From NCBI GenBank assembly GCA_963792525.1, contig CAWBWK010000002.1:124001-188000 (forward strand): a stretch of 64,000 bases of DNA, in the 5' to 3' direction. Position numbers and translations under genes: made by a program. Positions 54,352-62,994 of the stretch are shown here, piece after piece (position 1 is the first letter of the stretch; each line of letters opens with the position of its first letter). Under the pieces are notes generated by a model. It did no database searches. It was given only the letters and a program-made list of their open reading frames with translations, and was not told the DNA's origin. This DNA is from Aestuariivirga sp963792525. GTDB lineage: Bacteria; Pseudomonadota; Alphaproteobacteria; Rhizobiales; Aestuariivirgaceae.

Positions 54352-55284
54352 ATGGCAACACTGCTCATCGCCGAACACGATAATTCTTCCGTCAAGGACG
54401 CAACCCACAAAGCGCTGACCGCTGCCGCCCAAATGGGTGGCGAGGTTCATGTGCTGGTTGCTGGTCACAATGCTTCCGCCGCTGCGGCACATGCGGCCAA
54501 GCTCGCAGGCGTCAAGAAAGTTTTGCATGTTGAGACCCCATCACTGGAGCGCCCGCTTGCTGAACCGATGGCAGCGCTGATTGTTTCGCTCGCTGGCAAT
54601 TATTCGCACATTGTTGCAGCGGCCACGACCAATGGCAAAAACTACATGCCGCGCGCAGCTGCTCTTCTCGACGTGATGCAGGTCTCGGATATTTCTGAGG
54701 TGAAATCCGCTGATACATTTGTGCGATTGATCTATGCGGGAAATGCCGTGCAGACGGTTCAATCTACTGATGCCAAGAAGCTCATCACCGTGCGCACTGC
54801 ATCGTTTGCCGCAGCGGGCGAAGGTGGTGCTGCACCAATCGAAAAAGTTGGTGCGCCTGCTGATCCTGGTCTCTCATCCTACGTCAGCGAGAACCTGACG
54901 AAGTCAGATCGCCCTGAACTCACTTCAGCCAAGGTTGTCGTCTCCGGTGGGCGCGGCATGCAGAACGGCGAGAACTTCAAGATGCTTGAAGCGGTGGCGA
55001 AGAAGCTGAACGCAGCTGTTGGCGCATCGCGCGCTGCCGTTGACGCGGGCTATGTGCCCAATGATTATCAAGTCGGCCAGACAGGCAAAGTGGTGGCACC
55101 CGATCTCTACATCGCGGTTGGCATCTCAGGCGCCATCCAGCATCTTGCCGGCATGAAGGATTCGAAGATCATCGTTGCCATCAACAAGGATGAAGAAGCA
55201 CCCATCTTCCAGGTCGCCGATTATGGATTGGTGGCTGATCTCTTCACCGCAGTTCCAGAACTTGAAGCAGCGCTGGGAAAATAG
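54352..55284 (+). CDS. etfA: Electron transfer flavoprotein subunit alpha
   Basis: 310 residues. The FAD-binding C-terminal domain is intact: VVVSGGRGMQNGENFKMLEA, GASRAAVDAGYVPNDYQVGQ, GISGAIQHLAGMKDSKIIVA and NKDEEAPIFQVADYGLVADL. Two bases after etfB. In most relatives hbdA follows directly; here hbdA lies about 7 kb away at 62119, with an unrelated segment in between. Confidence 0.97.
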   Translation: MATLLIAEHDNSSVKDATHKALTAAAQMGGEVHVLVAGHNASAAAAHAAKLAGVKKVLHVETPSLERPLAEPMAALIVSLAGNYSHIVAAATTNGKNYMPRAAALLDVMQVSDISEVKSADTFVRLIYAGNAVQTVQSTDAKKLITVRTASFAAAGEGGAAPIEKVGAPADPGLSSYVSENLTKSDRPELTSAKVVVSGGRGMQNGENFKMLEAVAKKLNAAVGASRAAVDAGYVPNDYQVGQTGKVVAPDLYIAVGISGAIQHLAGMKDSKIIVAINKDEEAPIFQVADYGLVADLFTAVPELEAALGK

Positions 55285-55285
55285 C

Positions 55286-56089
55286 TTACACTACTCGCCC
55301 CATTGAGAAGCCGCGCGCCAGGTGATTGCGCATGATGATCAGCACGAAGATGCCGGGGATGAGGCCGAGTACGCTGACGGCGGCGATCATTGCGATATCA
55401 GCGGACAGAACTCCGCCCGCGCGCGTGATCAGGCCGTTGACGGGCTTGGCGTTGACTGATGTCAGGCCATTGGCCAACAGATATTCGACCCACGAAAACA
55501 TGAAGCAGAAAAACGCGGTAACCGCGATGCCGGGCGCAATTTGCGGAAGCAGGATGCGCCGAAAAAACTCCGGCCTTGTGTAGCCATCAACAGCGGCAAT
55601 CTCGTCAAGCTCGCGCGGCACCGCTGATATGAACCCTTCCAGAATCCAGATCGCCAGTGTCACGTTGAAAAAGCAATGCGCCAGTGCCACCGCAATATGC
55701 GTGTCGATCAGATTGAGATCGGAGAAAATCTGCACGAAGGGTACGAGCAGGATCGCAGGTGCCATCATGCGGAAAGTGAGGAGGCCGAAAAACAGCGCGC
55801 GCTTTCCGGCAAAGTCGTGGCGCGCAAAAGCGTAAGCGGCAGGCACGGCAACGCCAACTGATATCACCACATTCATCACGACATAGATCGCGGCATTGAG
55901 ATAGGCCCAGATCCAGTCGGGGTCGCTGAGGATCTTGCGGAAATTTTCGAATGTCGGGATCTGTGGCACCAGCGTGATGCCGCGCATGATCTCAACATTC
56001 GATTTGATGCTCATGGTGAACAGCCAATAGACAGGCACGAAAATCAGAAGTGCATAGAGGATCGCCGCCAGATTGTTTTTACGTTGCAT
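55286..56089 (-). CDS. MalG-type sugar ABC transporter permease
   Basis: 267 residues from ATG 56089 (MQRKNNLAAILYALLIFVPV), six transmembrane helices. EAA loop: GFISAVPRELDEIAAVDGYT followed by RPEFFRRILLPQIAPG. Together with the upstream gene it forms the membrane channel of a carbohydrate importer. It overlaps that gene by 11 bases. Confidence 0.9.
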   Translation of the reverse strand: MQRKNNLAAILYALLIFVPVYWLFTMSIKSNVEIMRGITLVPQIPTFENFRKILSDPDWIWAYLNAAIYVVMNVVISVGVAVPAAYAFARHDFAGKRALFFGLLTFRMMAPAILLVPFVQIFSDLNLIDTHIAVALAHCFFNVTLAIWILEGFISAVPRELDEIAAVDGYTRPEFFRRILLPQIAPGIAVTAFFCFMFSWVEYLLANGLTSVNAKPVNGLITRAGGVLSADIAMIAAVSVLGLIPGIFVLIIMRNHLARGFSMGRVV

Positions 56090-56954
56090 GCGGTTCACTC
56101 GGCACAATGCTGCGGAAGAACATCCATGAAACAGCACACACAATTGTAAAATAAATGATCGCCATGGCGCTGCCTTCGCCAAGATCAAACTGGATGAGCG
56201 CAGTTTGCACCAATTCATGCGAAAGAAATGTTGTCGAAACACCTGGCCCACCGCGCGTCATGACATAGGCTTCGGTGTACATGATGAAACTGTCGATCAG
56301 GCGCAGCAGTACTGCAATCAACAATACAAGTTTGAGACGCGGCAATTCGATGTAGCGAAAAACCTTCCACTGATTTGCACCATCAATCCGCGCGGCGCGG
56401 TAATAATCTTCCGGAATGGTGCGAAGCGCTGCGTAACACAACAGCACAACGAGGCTTGTCCAATGCCAGGCATCCATCAGTGCCAACGTGCCCCACACAT
56501 GAAGCTTGTTGTTGAGATTGAGCGTGAAGCCCAAAGCCGCAAGTGCCTCGGCAACGAGTCCCGCCTTGGGCAGCAGAAGCACCTTCCACAAATAGCCCAC
56601 AACAATTGAAGGCGTGAGCAGCGGGATCGCCATAACGACAATAAGCATCGAGGCAAGCCAACCCTTTGCGGGCATGCGTGTTGCAACATAAATTCCGAGC
56701 GGAATTTCAATCGCAAGGACCAATGCTGAAAAACCAAGACTGCGCAAAAGCGCCCAGTAAAATTCACTGGAGGTCAGAACCTGCGCATACCACCTCAGAC
56801 CCACCCAAACAAAATCATTGCCAGCGAATGTATCGTGCAGGGAGTAGAAGAAAATGAACAACATCGGCACAACACCACATAGCGCCATCACCAAAAGGGC
56901 GGGCGAGAGATAGGCATAGGCGAGCGGTGTTGCGCGTGTTGTCACTGGGTTCAA
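56079..56954 (-). CDS. MalF-type sugar ABC transporter permease
   Basis: 291 residues, six transmembrane helices, EAA loop ALRTIPEDYYRAARIDGANQ followed by WKVFRYIELPRLK. No ATPase and no substrate-binding protein gene lie on either side, so the transporter is incomplete in this window. The 129 bases upstream contain no recognised gene. Confidence 0.9.
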   Translation of the reverse strand: MNPVTTRATPLAYAYLSPALLVMALCGVVPMLFIFFYSLHDTFAGNDFVWVGLRWYAQVLTSSEFYWALLRSLGFSALVLAIEIPLGIYVATRMPAKGWLASMLIVVMAIPLLTPSIVVGYLWKVLLLPKAGLVAEALAALGFTLNLNNKLHVWGTLALMDAWHWTSLVVLLCYAALRTIPEDYYRAARIDGANQWKVFRYIELPRLKLVLLIAVLLRLIDSFIMYTEAYVMTRGGPGVSTTFLSHELVQTALIQFDLGEGSAMAIIYFTIVCAVSWMFFRSIVPSEPHAT

Positions 56955-57083
56955 CTCTGGCTGAAGTTATGTTGCGTTTCAAGGCATGAGGCAACCGTCA
57001 CAATATTGAAATAAGAACGCAATACTGACTTTGTCGACAACCCGACAAACTGTTTCATGTCGTCCCGGTAAAATGAGGCCCAG

Positions 57084-57482
57084 ATGCACGACGTCATCAT
57101 CTATCATAATCCCGCATGCGAGACGTCACGCAACACATTGGCGATGATCCGCAATGCCGCAATTGAGCCACACGTCATTGAGTATCTGAAAACTCCGCCA
57201 ACACGCGCACTGCTTTTGCAGTTGATTGCGCGCATGGGAATAGCCCCGCGCGAATTGCTGCGCGAGAAGGGGACGCCTTTCGCGGAGCTGGGTCTTGGCG
57301 ATGAGACACTGTCAAACGATCATCTCATCGATGCGATGATGGAAAATCCCATCCTGATCAATCGACCGATCGTGGTGACTTCGCTTGGCGTCAGGCTCTG
57401 TCGCCCTTCGGAAGAAGTGCTCAAACTTCTGCCAGCACCACAGCAAGCACCTTTCACCAAGGAGGACGGCGAGCGCGTTTGA
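57084..57482 (+). CDS. arsC: Arsenate reductase, glutaredoxin-linked ArsC family
   Basis: 132 residues. IIYHNPACETSRNTLAMIRN holds the catalytic Cys; the Arg triad region ENPILINRPIVVTSLGVRLC is typical. Reduces arsenate to arsenite with glutathione/glutaredoxin. Its stop codon overlaps the start of the aquaglyceroporin gene by one base (TGATG), so they form a pair. Confidence 0.92.
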   Translation: MHDVIIYHNPACETSRNTLAMIRNAAIEPHVIEYLKTPPTRALLLQLIARMGIAPRELLREKGTPFAELGLGDETLSNDHLIDAMMENPILINRPIVVTSLGVRLCRPSEEVLKLLPAPQQAPFTKEDGERV

Positions 57483-58153
57483 TGAACGAGACGAACCTTC
57501 CCCGCCAACTCGCAGCCGAGACAATTGGCACCGCACTGCTCGTCGCCACAGTTGTGGGCTCCGGCATCATGGCCGAGCAACTCTCGGGTGGAAACACCGC
57601 TCTCGCACTTTTCTGCAACACTGTGGCAACAGCGGCGATGCTCATCGTGCTGATCACAATACTTGGTCCCATCTCAGGCGCACATTTCAACCCTGCCGTA
57701 AGTTTCGTCTTCGCATTGCGGAGGGAGTTTCCCAGGCATCAGCTCCTGCCTTACATCGCGGCGCAGATCGCAGGCGGCATCATCGGTGCGATGCTTGCCA
57801 ACCTGATGTTCGATCTCCCGGTCCTGCAATTTTCTACGAAGCTTCGCGGCGGCACAGGGCAACTCGTATCCGAAGCGGTTGCCACGATAGCGCTTCTTGG
57901 CGGGATCTTCGGTGGCCTGCGCTACAAGCCTGATGCCATCCCCATGCTGGTGGGTCTCACTATCGCAGCCGCTTACTGGTTCACCGCATCCACCTCCTTC
58001 GCCAACCCCGCCGTCACGATTGCGCGCGCCTTCTCCAATACATTTGCAGGCATTGCACCGGAAAGTGTATTGGCATTTATATCAGTGCAGATGGTTGGTG
58101 CACTGATTGGCATGGTGTATTGGTCTTGGCTCTTTGACACTCAGAGAAGATAA
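57482..58153 (+). CDS. aqpS: Aquaglyceroporin AqpS-like, probable arsenite channel
   Basis: 223 residues, six transmembrane helices and two half-helices carrying the NPA motifs GAHFNPAVSF and SFANPAVTIAR. Its place after arsC matches the Sinorhizobium ars operon, where AqpS replaces ArsB and lets arsenite leave down its gradient (known there). An in-frame TTG lies 3 bases upstream, but the ATG at 57482 is preferred. No arsR or arsH gene is near. Confidence 0.88.
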   Translation: MNETNLPRQLAAETIGTALLVATVVGSGIMAEQLSGGNTALALFCNTVATAAMLIVLITILGPISGAHFNPAVSFVFALRREFPRHQLLPYIAAQIAGGIIGAMLANLMFDLPVLQFSTKLRGGTGQLVSEAVATIALLGGIFGGLRYKPDAIPMLVGLTIAAAYWFTASTSFANPAVTIARAFSNTFAGIAPESVLAFISVQMVGALIGMVYWSWLFDTQRR

Positions 58154-58239
58154 TCAACGGAGTTACTGATGGGACCTGCAAACAGAGGTACCTTGGCGCT
58201 GCGGAACTTTATCTCCAGAATCGCGACAATAGGCTTTAC

Positions 58240-59397
58240 ATGAAACATACTGACGTCGCTATTGTCGGCGGCGGGATCATGGGATCCTGCACTGCCTACT
58301 ATCTGAAGAAACATGGCTTCACAGGCAACATCACAGTCTTCGAAAAGGACCCGAGCTACAAGCAAAGCTGCACGGCCTTGTCCTGGGGTGGCATACGCCG
58401 TCAGTTTTCCAATCCGGAGAATATCCAGCTCTCGGCTTTTGGTCTCAATATCATTCGCAACCTGAAATCCGAATTCGACAGTGATGCCGATGTCGGCTTC
58501 AAGGAACAAGGCTATCTGGTCTTGGCGAGCGCGCAGAGTGTTTCTGTGCTCGAAGAAAGCGCAGGCTTGCAAAATTCCATGGGCGCCGACACGCAATTGC
58601 TCTCGGACGATGCACTTTCCGCCCGCTTTCCGCACATCAATTTCGACGGCATTGCCATGGGCTCATTCGGGCGCACGGGCGAGGGATGGTTTGATCCCTA
58701 TCAATTCCTCAACCTGTTTCGCAAAGCTGCAATTGCCGGGGGTGTCACCTATGTGCCGCAAGAGGTGAAGGCGATTGAAGACAACATCCTCACGACGACT
58801 GACGGCACGCAGTACACTTTCTCAAATCTTGTGAATGCCGCAGGCACAGGTGCCGGTGCTGTTGCAGCAATGCTGGGGCTTGATCTTCCGGTGTCCCCCG
58901 CCAAGCGCTATGTGTTTGTTGTCGATTGTCCTGCAGCACCAGAAGCGCTTCGCAAAGGTCCGCTCACCTTCAACATTGACGGCACTTACTTTCGCCCCGA
59001 GGGTCGCAACTTCATCTGGGGCTACACACCAACTGAAGATGAAGAACCACAGGTCAAGGATTGGGAAATGGATTTTGCGCTGTTTGAGGAACGGATATGG
59101 CCGTCCCTGGCCAGCCGCGTTCCTGCCTTCGAAACCGTCAAGCAAGTGGGCCACTGGGTCGGGCATTATGATTACAACTGGTTTGACCAGAACGGCATCA
59201 TCGGCCAGCATCCCGGCATGAAAAACCTCTATCTCGCCAATGGTTTTTCCGGTCATGGCATTCAGCAGGGACCAGCAGTTGGCAATGCAATTTCAGAGTT
59301 GATCATGCACGGCGAATATCGCACCATCGATCTCAGACGCATGAGTGTGCAGCGCCTCATCGACAAGAAGCCGCTGATGGAGAAAAACATTTTCTGA
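58240..59397 (+). CDS. FAD-dependent oxidoreductase of the DAO family
   Basis: 385 residues. FAD motif VAIVGGGIMGSCTAYYLKKH (residues 6-25), SWGGIRRQFSNPENIQLS, GEGWFDPYQFLNLFRKAAIA, and the C-terminal FAD contact LYLANGFSGHGIQQGPAVGN. Relatives oxidise amino acids or N-methyl compounds (sarcosine or FOXRED1-like); the substrate is not clear. It overlaps pdxY by one base (TGATG), making a three-gene operon with pdxY and the DUF429 gene. Confidence 0.85.
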   Translation: MKHTDVAIVGGGIMGSCTAYYLKKHGFTGNITVFEKDPSYKQSCTALSWGGIRRQFSNPENIQLSAFGLNIIRNLKSEFDSDADVGFKEQGYLVLASAQSVSVLEESAGLQNSMGADTQLLSDDALSARFPHINFDGIAMGSFGRTGEGWFDPYQFLNLFRKAAIAGGVTYVPQEVKAIEDNILTTTDGTQYTFSNLVNAAGTGAGAVAAMLGLDLPVSPAKRYVFVVDCPAAPEALRKGPLTFNIDGTYFRPEGRNFIWGYTPTEDEEPQVKDWEMDFALFEERIWPSLASRVPAFETVKQVGHWVGHYDYNWFDQNGIIGQHPGMKNLYLANGFSGHGIQQGPAVGNAISELIMHGEYRTIDLRRMSVQRLIDKKPLMEKNIF

Positions 59398-60182
59398 TGG
59401 CACGCGTTCTCTCCATTTCATCGCAAACCGTGTTTGGTCCGGTTGGCAATTCGGTTGCTGTGCCTGCGCTGCAATCGCAGGGCCACGACGTGCTCGCTCT
59501 CCCTACAGTGCTGTTGTCACATCATCCTGGTCATGGTCCGCCTGTCACCCAACCAAATTCAGCTGACTTTCTGTCGCGCGCCATTGACGATCTGGAACGC
59601 CTTGGCGAACTTGCGCGCATCGACGCCGTGATGACGGGGTATTTCGCCAGTGCCGATCAGGTGCAAGTGGTCGCAGGTGCGATTGCTGCAATCAAGGCCG
59701 CCAATCCGCAAGCCATGATCCTGGTTGATCCCGTCATGGGGGATGATGGCAAACTCTATGTCAAGGAAACGGTCGCTGTTGCCATTCGTGACCAACTCAT
59801 GCCGCTCGCCACCATTGCGACTCCGAACCACTTTGAGCTCGGCTGGCTCACTGGCCGTGAGAGCAGCAACAGTGCAGAAGTCCTGTCGGCTGCGGGAACC
59901 CTTGCACTTCCCGAGGTGATCATCACTTCTGTGCCGCAACAAGATGGACTGATCTCGACCTTTGGCATCACCAAGGAGGCAACGCTTGCCCATCATATGC
60001 GTCGTGAAGCTGATATCCCCAATGGCACGGGCGATCTGCTCGCCGGGCTCTATCTCGCTCATCGCCTCAAGCACCAGCCGCAAATTGCTTTTGCCTTCAC
60101 AATGAAAATGGTTGAGCGCGCCATTGCACAAAGTCGTGGCAAACGCGAGCTCGTCGTGTCGTCAACACTCTTCGTGCAATGA
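59397..60182 (+). CDS. pdxY: Pyridoxal kinase
   Basis: 261 residues of the ribokinase fold. Start VLSISSQTVFGPVGNSVAVP, substrate region ALPTVLLSHHPGHG, NHFELGWLTG and the catalytic NGTGDLLAGLYLAHRL. Salvages pyridoxal to pyridoxal 5'-phosphate. Overlaps neighbours on both sides. Confidence 0.9.
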   Translation: MARVLSISSQTVFGPVGNSVAVPALQSQGHDVLALPTVLLSHHPGHGPPVTQPNSADFLSRAIDDLERLGELARIDAVMTGYFASADQVQVVAGAIAAIKAANPQAMILVDPVMGDDGKLYVKETVAVAIRDQLMPLATIATPNHFELGWLTGRESSNSAEVLSAAGTLALPEVIITSVPQQDGLISTFGITKEATLAHHMRREADIPNGTGDLLAGLYLAHRLKHQPQIAFAFTMKMVERAIAQSRGKRELVVSSTLFVQ

Positions 60183-60880
60183 TGTCAGTCGTTGGTGTTG
60201 ATGGCTGCCGTGCGGGTTGGATCGGCGTTTCATGGGGCGCACAGGTCGTCCACCAACTGTTTGGAAACATAACAGAGATCATCGCTACTGATGCTTTGGT
60301 GATTGCCATCGACATGGCAATAGCCTTGGCAGAGAATGGAAGCCGTGGCGCAGAAGTTGAAGGCCGCAAAGTTCTGGGTGCTCGGAAATCCTCGCTGTTT
60401 TCGATGCCAACACGTGCTGCCTTGGTAGCAACCGATTATCGTGAAGCCTGCACCATCAACACGCAGCACACCAATCCACCACGCCAGATTTCCAAACAGT
60501 GCTTCCATCTCTTCTCGAAAATGCGCGAGATCGAAGCGGTCATGGCGCCTGCCTTGCAGTCACGCCTCTATGAGGCGCATCCTGAACTTGCCTTTTGGGC
60601 GATGAATGATTGCTCGCCCTTGGCACATCCCAAGAAAATGAAAGGCCGACCTTTCGAACCTGGTCTTTCGCAGCGCCGCGCCTTGTTGCACAAGGCCGGC
60701 TTCCCGCTCGACCAACTTCCACCTGCAAACTACCGAAAATCAGATGTGGGCGAGGATGATCTGCTTGATGCCTGTGCCTGCGCGGTTGCTGCGCGCCGCA
60801 TTGCCGAAGGGCGCGCCATTCATTTTCCCGATATGGAAGAACGCAATGCACGCGGCCTCATCATGCGGATTTCCTGCTAG
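60179..60880 (+). CDS. DUF429 domain protein
   Basis: 233 residues starting MMSVVGVDGCRAGWIGVSWG. Further conserved blocks are VIAIDMAIAL, EGRKVLGARKSSLFSMPTRA, QISKQCFHLFSKMREIE, EAHPELAFWAM and GEDDLLDACACAVAARRI. This predicted RNase H-like nuclease family is of unknown function and often sits in nucleotide or cofactor gene clusters. It begins within pdxY (ATGA) and its 3' end overlaps the convergent MFS gene by 20 bases. Confidence 0.85.
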   Translation: MMSVVGVDGCRAGWIGVSWGAQVVHQLFGNITEIIATDALVIAIDMAIALAENGSRGAEVEGRKVLGARKSSLFSMPTRAALVATDYREACTINTQHTNPPRQISKQCFHLFSKMREIEAVMAPALQSRLYEAHPELAFWAMNDCSPLAHPKKMKGRPFEPGLSQRRALLHKAGFPLDQLPPANYRKSDVGEDDLLDACACAVAARRIAEGRAIHFPDMEERNARGLIMRISC

Positions 60881-62036
60881 CTCGCATCCGCTGCACCAGC
60901 AGGCTGAAACCCAATGCGCCCGCTGCAAAGATGGCTGCCACATAGGCGCTTTTTGAACTGATGCCATCGGCGATTATAAAGGCACCCGTCCAGGTTCCAA
61001 GCGCTTGGCCGAGATACACAAACGACGTGTTGAGGGCGATGGTTGCTCCTGCAAGGGCGGGCGCAATTTGTGCAAGCCTGCTTTGCTGCAGCGAGTTTGA
61101 CGCGAAGTTGCCCATGCCGACAATCGCCAGCGCCAGCATGGCCATGGCGAAACTGCCCCAACCAATTCCAAGTGTCAGCATGCCAAGCACGATCATCGCA
61201 AGACTTGCCGCAATCACACTGTCGACACCAAGACGATGGGCAAAACGGGATGCAAGAGAATTGCCGATGATGCCGGCCGCTCCGCTCATCGCAAAACCAA
61301 GCGACACGAGAGAGGTCGAAGCAGCAAACCCCGTTACCAGAATAGGTGCGACATAGCTGAAGATCACGAATTGCCCGATGAACGAAAAGAGTGTTACCGC
61401 AAACGTCGCAAGCAACACGGGATTGCTGAAAGCTTGCATCCAGGATGAAAGATTGAGCGGCGGCGTATAGACCCGGCGCGGCACACTCGTCCAAACCCAG
61501 ATGAGACCGATAACCGAAAGAGCGGACATGGCGAGATAGACAAAATGCCAGCCGAGTGTATCAGCCAGTAGATTGGCGAGCGGCACACCTGCAACAGCTG
61601 CAATCGACCAGCCAATGAAAATGAAGGCGATTGCACCGGGGCGCTTTTCCGGGGGAAGAAGAACACCAAGCGTTGCGGCAGCTTGCGGTGTGAAAATCGC
61701 AGCGCCTACAACTGTCAGTGCACGGAGGATTTGTTGCGTGAGAAAGTGATCAACAAGTCCGGACGCAAGATGTCCCACCACATAGAGCAGCATCGCAAAG
61801 CTCAGCAACAAATGGCGTTCGAAGCGGCTGGTGAAGGCTGCCATGAGCGGAGCACCTGCACCCACCACAACACCACTGATCATCATCAGCGAGGCTGTCA
61901 CAGCCGGTGTCTGGTTGAAGTGGCTAGAGAGCTGATTGAGCATGCCCGCCGGGATCAACACACCCGTACCGATCAGGAAATTGCCGAAAAGCAGCGACCA
62001 GAGCGTGTTTCGCGAAGCCGTTTGGTACTGGGACAT
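60861..62036 (-). CDS. MFS transporter, DHA1 family
   Basis: 391 residues from ATG 62036 (MSQYQTASRNTLWSLLFGNF), twelve transmembrane helices. Proton-antiporter motif-like stretches include GAPLMAAFTSRFERHLLLSF and FIGWSIAAVAGVPLANLLAD. Similar to AraJ/YdhP arabinose- or drug-efflux-type exporters; the substrate is unknown. Confidence 0.87.
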   Translation of the reverse strand: MSQYQTASRNTLWSLLFGNFLIGTGVLIPAGMLNQLSSHFNQTPAVTASLMMISGVVVGAGAPLMAAFTSRFERHLLLSFAMLLYVVGHLASGLVDHFLTQQILRALTVVGAAIFTPQAAATLGVLLPPEKRPGAIAFIFIGWSIAAVAGVPLANLLADTLGWHFVYLAMSALSVIGLIWVWTSVPRRVYTPPLNLSSWMQAFSNPVLLATFAVTLFSFIGQFVIFSYVAPILVTGFAASTSLVSLGFAMSGAAGIIGNSLASRFAHRLGVDSVIAASLAMIVLGMLTLGIGWGSFAMAMLALAIVGMGNFASNSLQQSRLAQIAPALAGATIALNTSFVYLGQALGTWTGAFIIADGISSKSAYVAAIFAAGALGFSLLVQRMRASRKSA

Positions 62037-62118
62037 TATGGCTGTTGATCTCACTTGCGGAAGGAGGCTCCCGGATATAGTTTCCCCCAACAGTTTCAAA
62101 TGAAAAGTTCGAGAAGAC

Positions 62119-62994
62119 ATGAAGATCGAAAAAGTTGGCATCGTGGGTGCCGGACAAATGGGTGCAGGCATTGCCCATGTGTGTGCGTTGGCTGGTCATA
62201 CTGTTGGCCTCAATGATGTAAGTCCGGAGCGTATTGAAGCAGGCCTTGCCACGATTGCCGCCAACATGGCGCGGCAAGTGAAGTCCGGCAAGATTACGGA
62301 AGATGATCGCAAGGCTGGGCTTGCCCGCATTCACATGGTGGCCTCGCATGAAGGCTTTGGCGAACATGATCTGGTCATTGAATCGGCGACCGAAAAAGAA
62401 GACGTCAAAAACCGCATCATGGAATCGCTGTGCAAGCACTTGAAGCCAACGGCTTTGCTGGGCACCAACACCTCGTCGATTTCGATCACTAGACTTGCCG
62501 CGAAAACTGATCGACCTGAAAAGTTCATGGGCATACACTTCATGAACCCGGTTCCAGTGATGGAACTTGTGGAATTGATCAAGGGCATTGCCACCGATAC
62601 CGCGACCTTCACGTCAGTCAATGAGTTTGCCCACGGTCTTGGCAAGACCATTGCTGTCTCGGAAGATTATCCCGCCTTTATCGTCAACCGCATCTTGCTG
62701 CCGATGATCAATGAAGCGATCTATGCGCTTTATGAAGGTGTGGGTTCAGTTGAAGCGATTGATACCGCGATGCGACTTGGCGCACACCATCCGATGGGAC
62801 CTTTGCAGCTTGCCGATTTCATCGGCCTCGACACATGTCTTTCGGTCATGCAGGTTTTGCATGAAGGCCTTGCTGATTCAAAATACCGCCCATGCCCATT
62901 GCTGGTCAAATATGTTGAAGCAGGCTGGCTCGGCCGCAAAGTAAAGCGCGGCTTCTATGACTACCGCGGTGAAAAGCCCGTGCCGACGCGCTAA
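62119..62994 (+). CDS. hbdA: 3-hydroxybutyryl-CoA dehydrogenase
   Basis: 291 residues. NAD-binding GIVGAGQMGAGIAHVCALAG, NTSSISITRLA, HFMNPVPVMELVELIKG, and DYPAFIVNRILLPMINEA then KRGFYDYRG. Interconverts acetoacetyl-CoA and 3-hydroxybutyryl-CoA in fatty-acid or polyhydroxybutyrate metabolism, and its electrons connect with ETF pathways. Usually directly follows etfA in Rhizobiales; separated here. Confidence 0.95.
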   Translation: MKIEKVGIVGAGQMGAGIAHVCALAGHTVGLNDVSPERIEAGLATIAANMARQVKSGKITEDDRKAGLARIHMVASHEGFGEHDLVIESATEKEDVKNRIMESLCKHLKPTALLGTNTSSISITRLAAKTDRPEKFMGIHFMNPVPVMELVELIKGIATDTATFTSVNEFAHGLGKTIAVSEDYPAFIVNRILLPMINEAIYALYEGVGSVEAIDTAMRLGAHHPMGPLQLADFIGLDTCLSVMQVLHEGLADSKYRPCPLLVKYVEAGWLGRKVKRGFYDYRGEKPVPTR

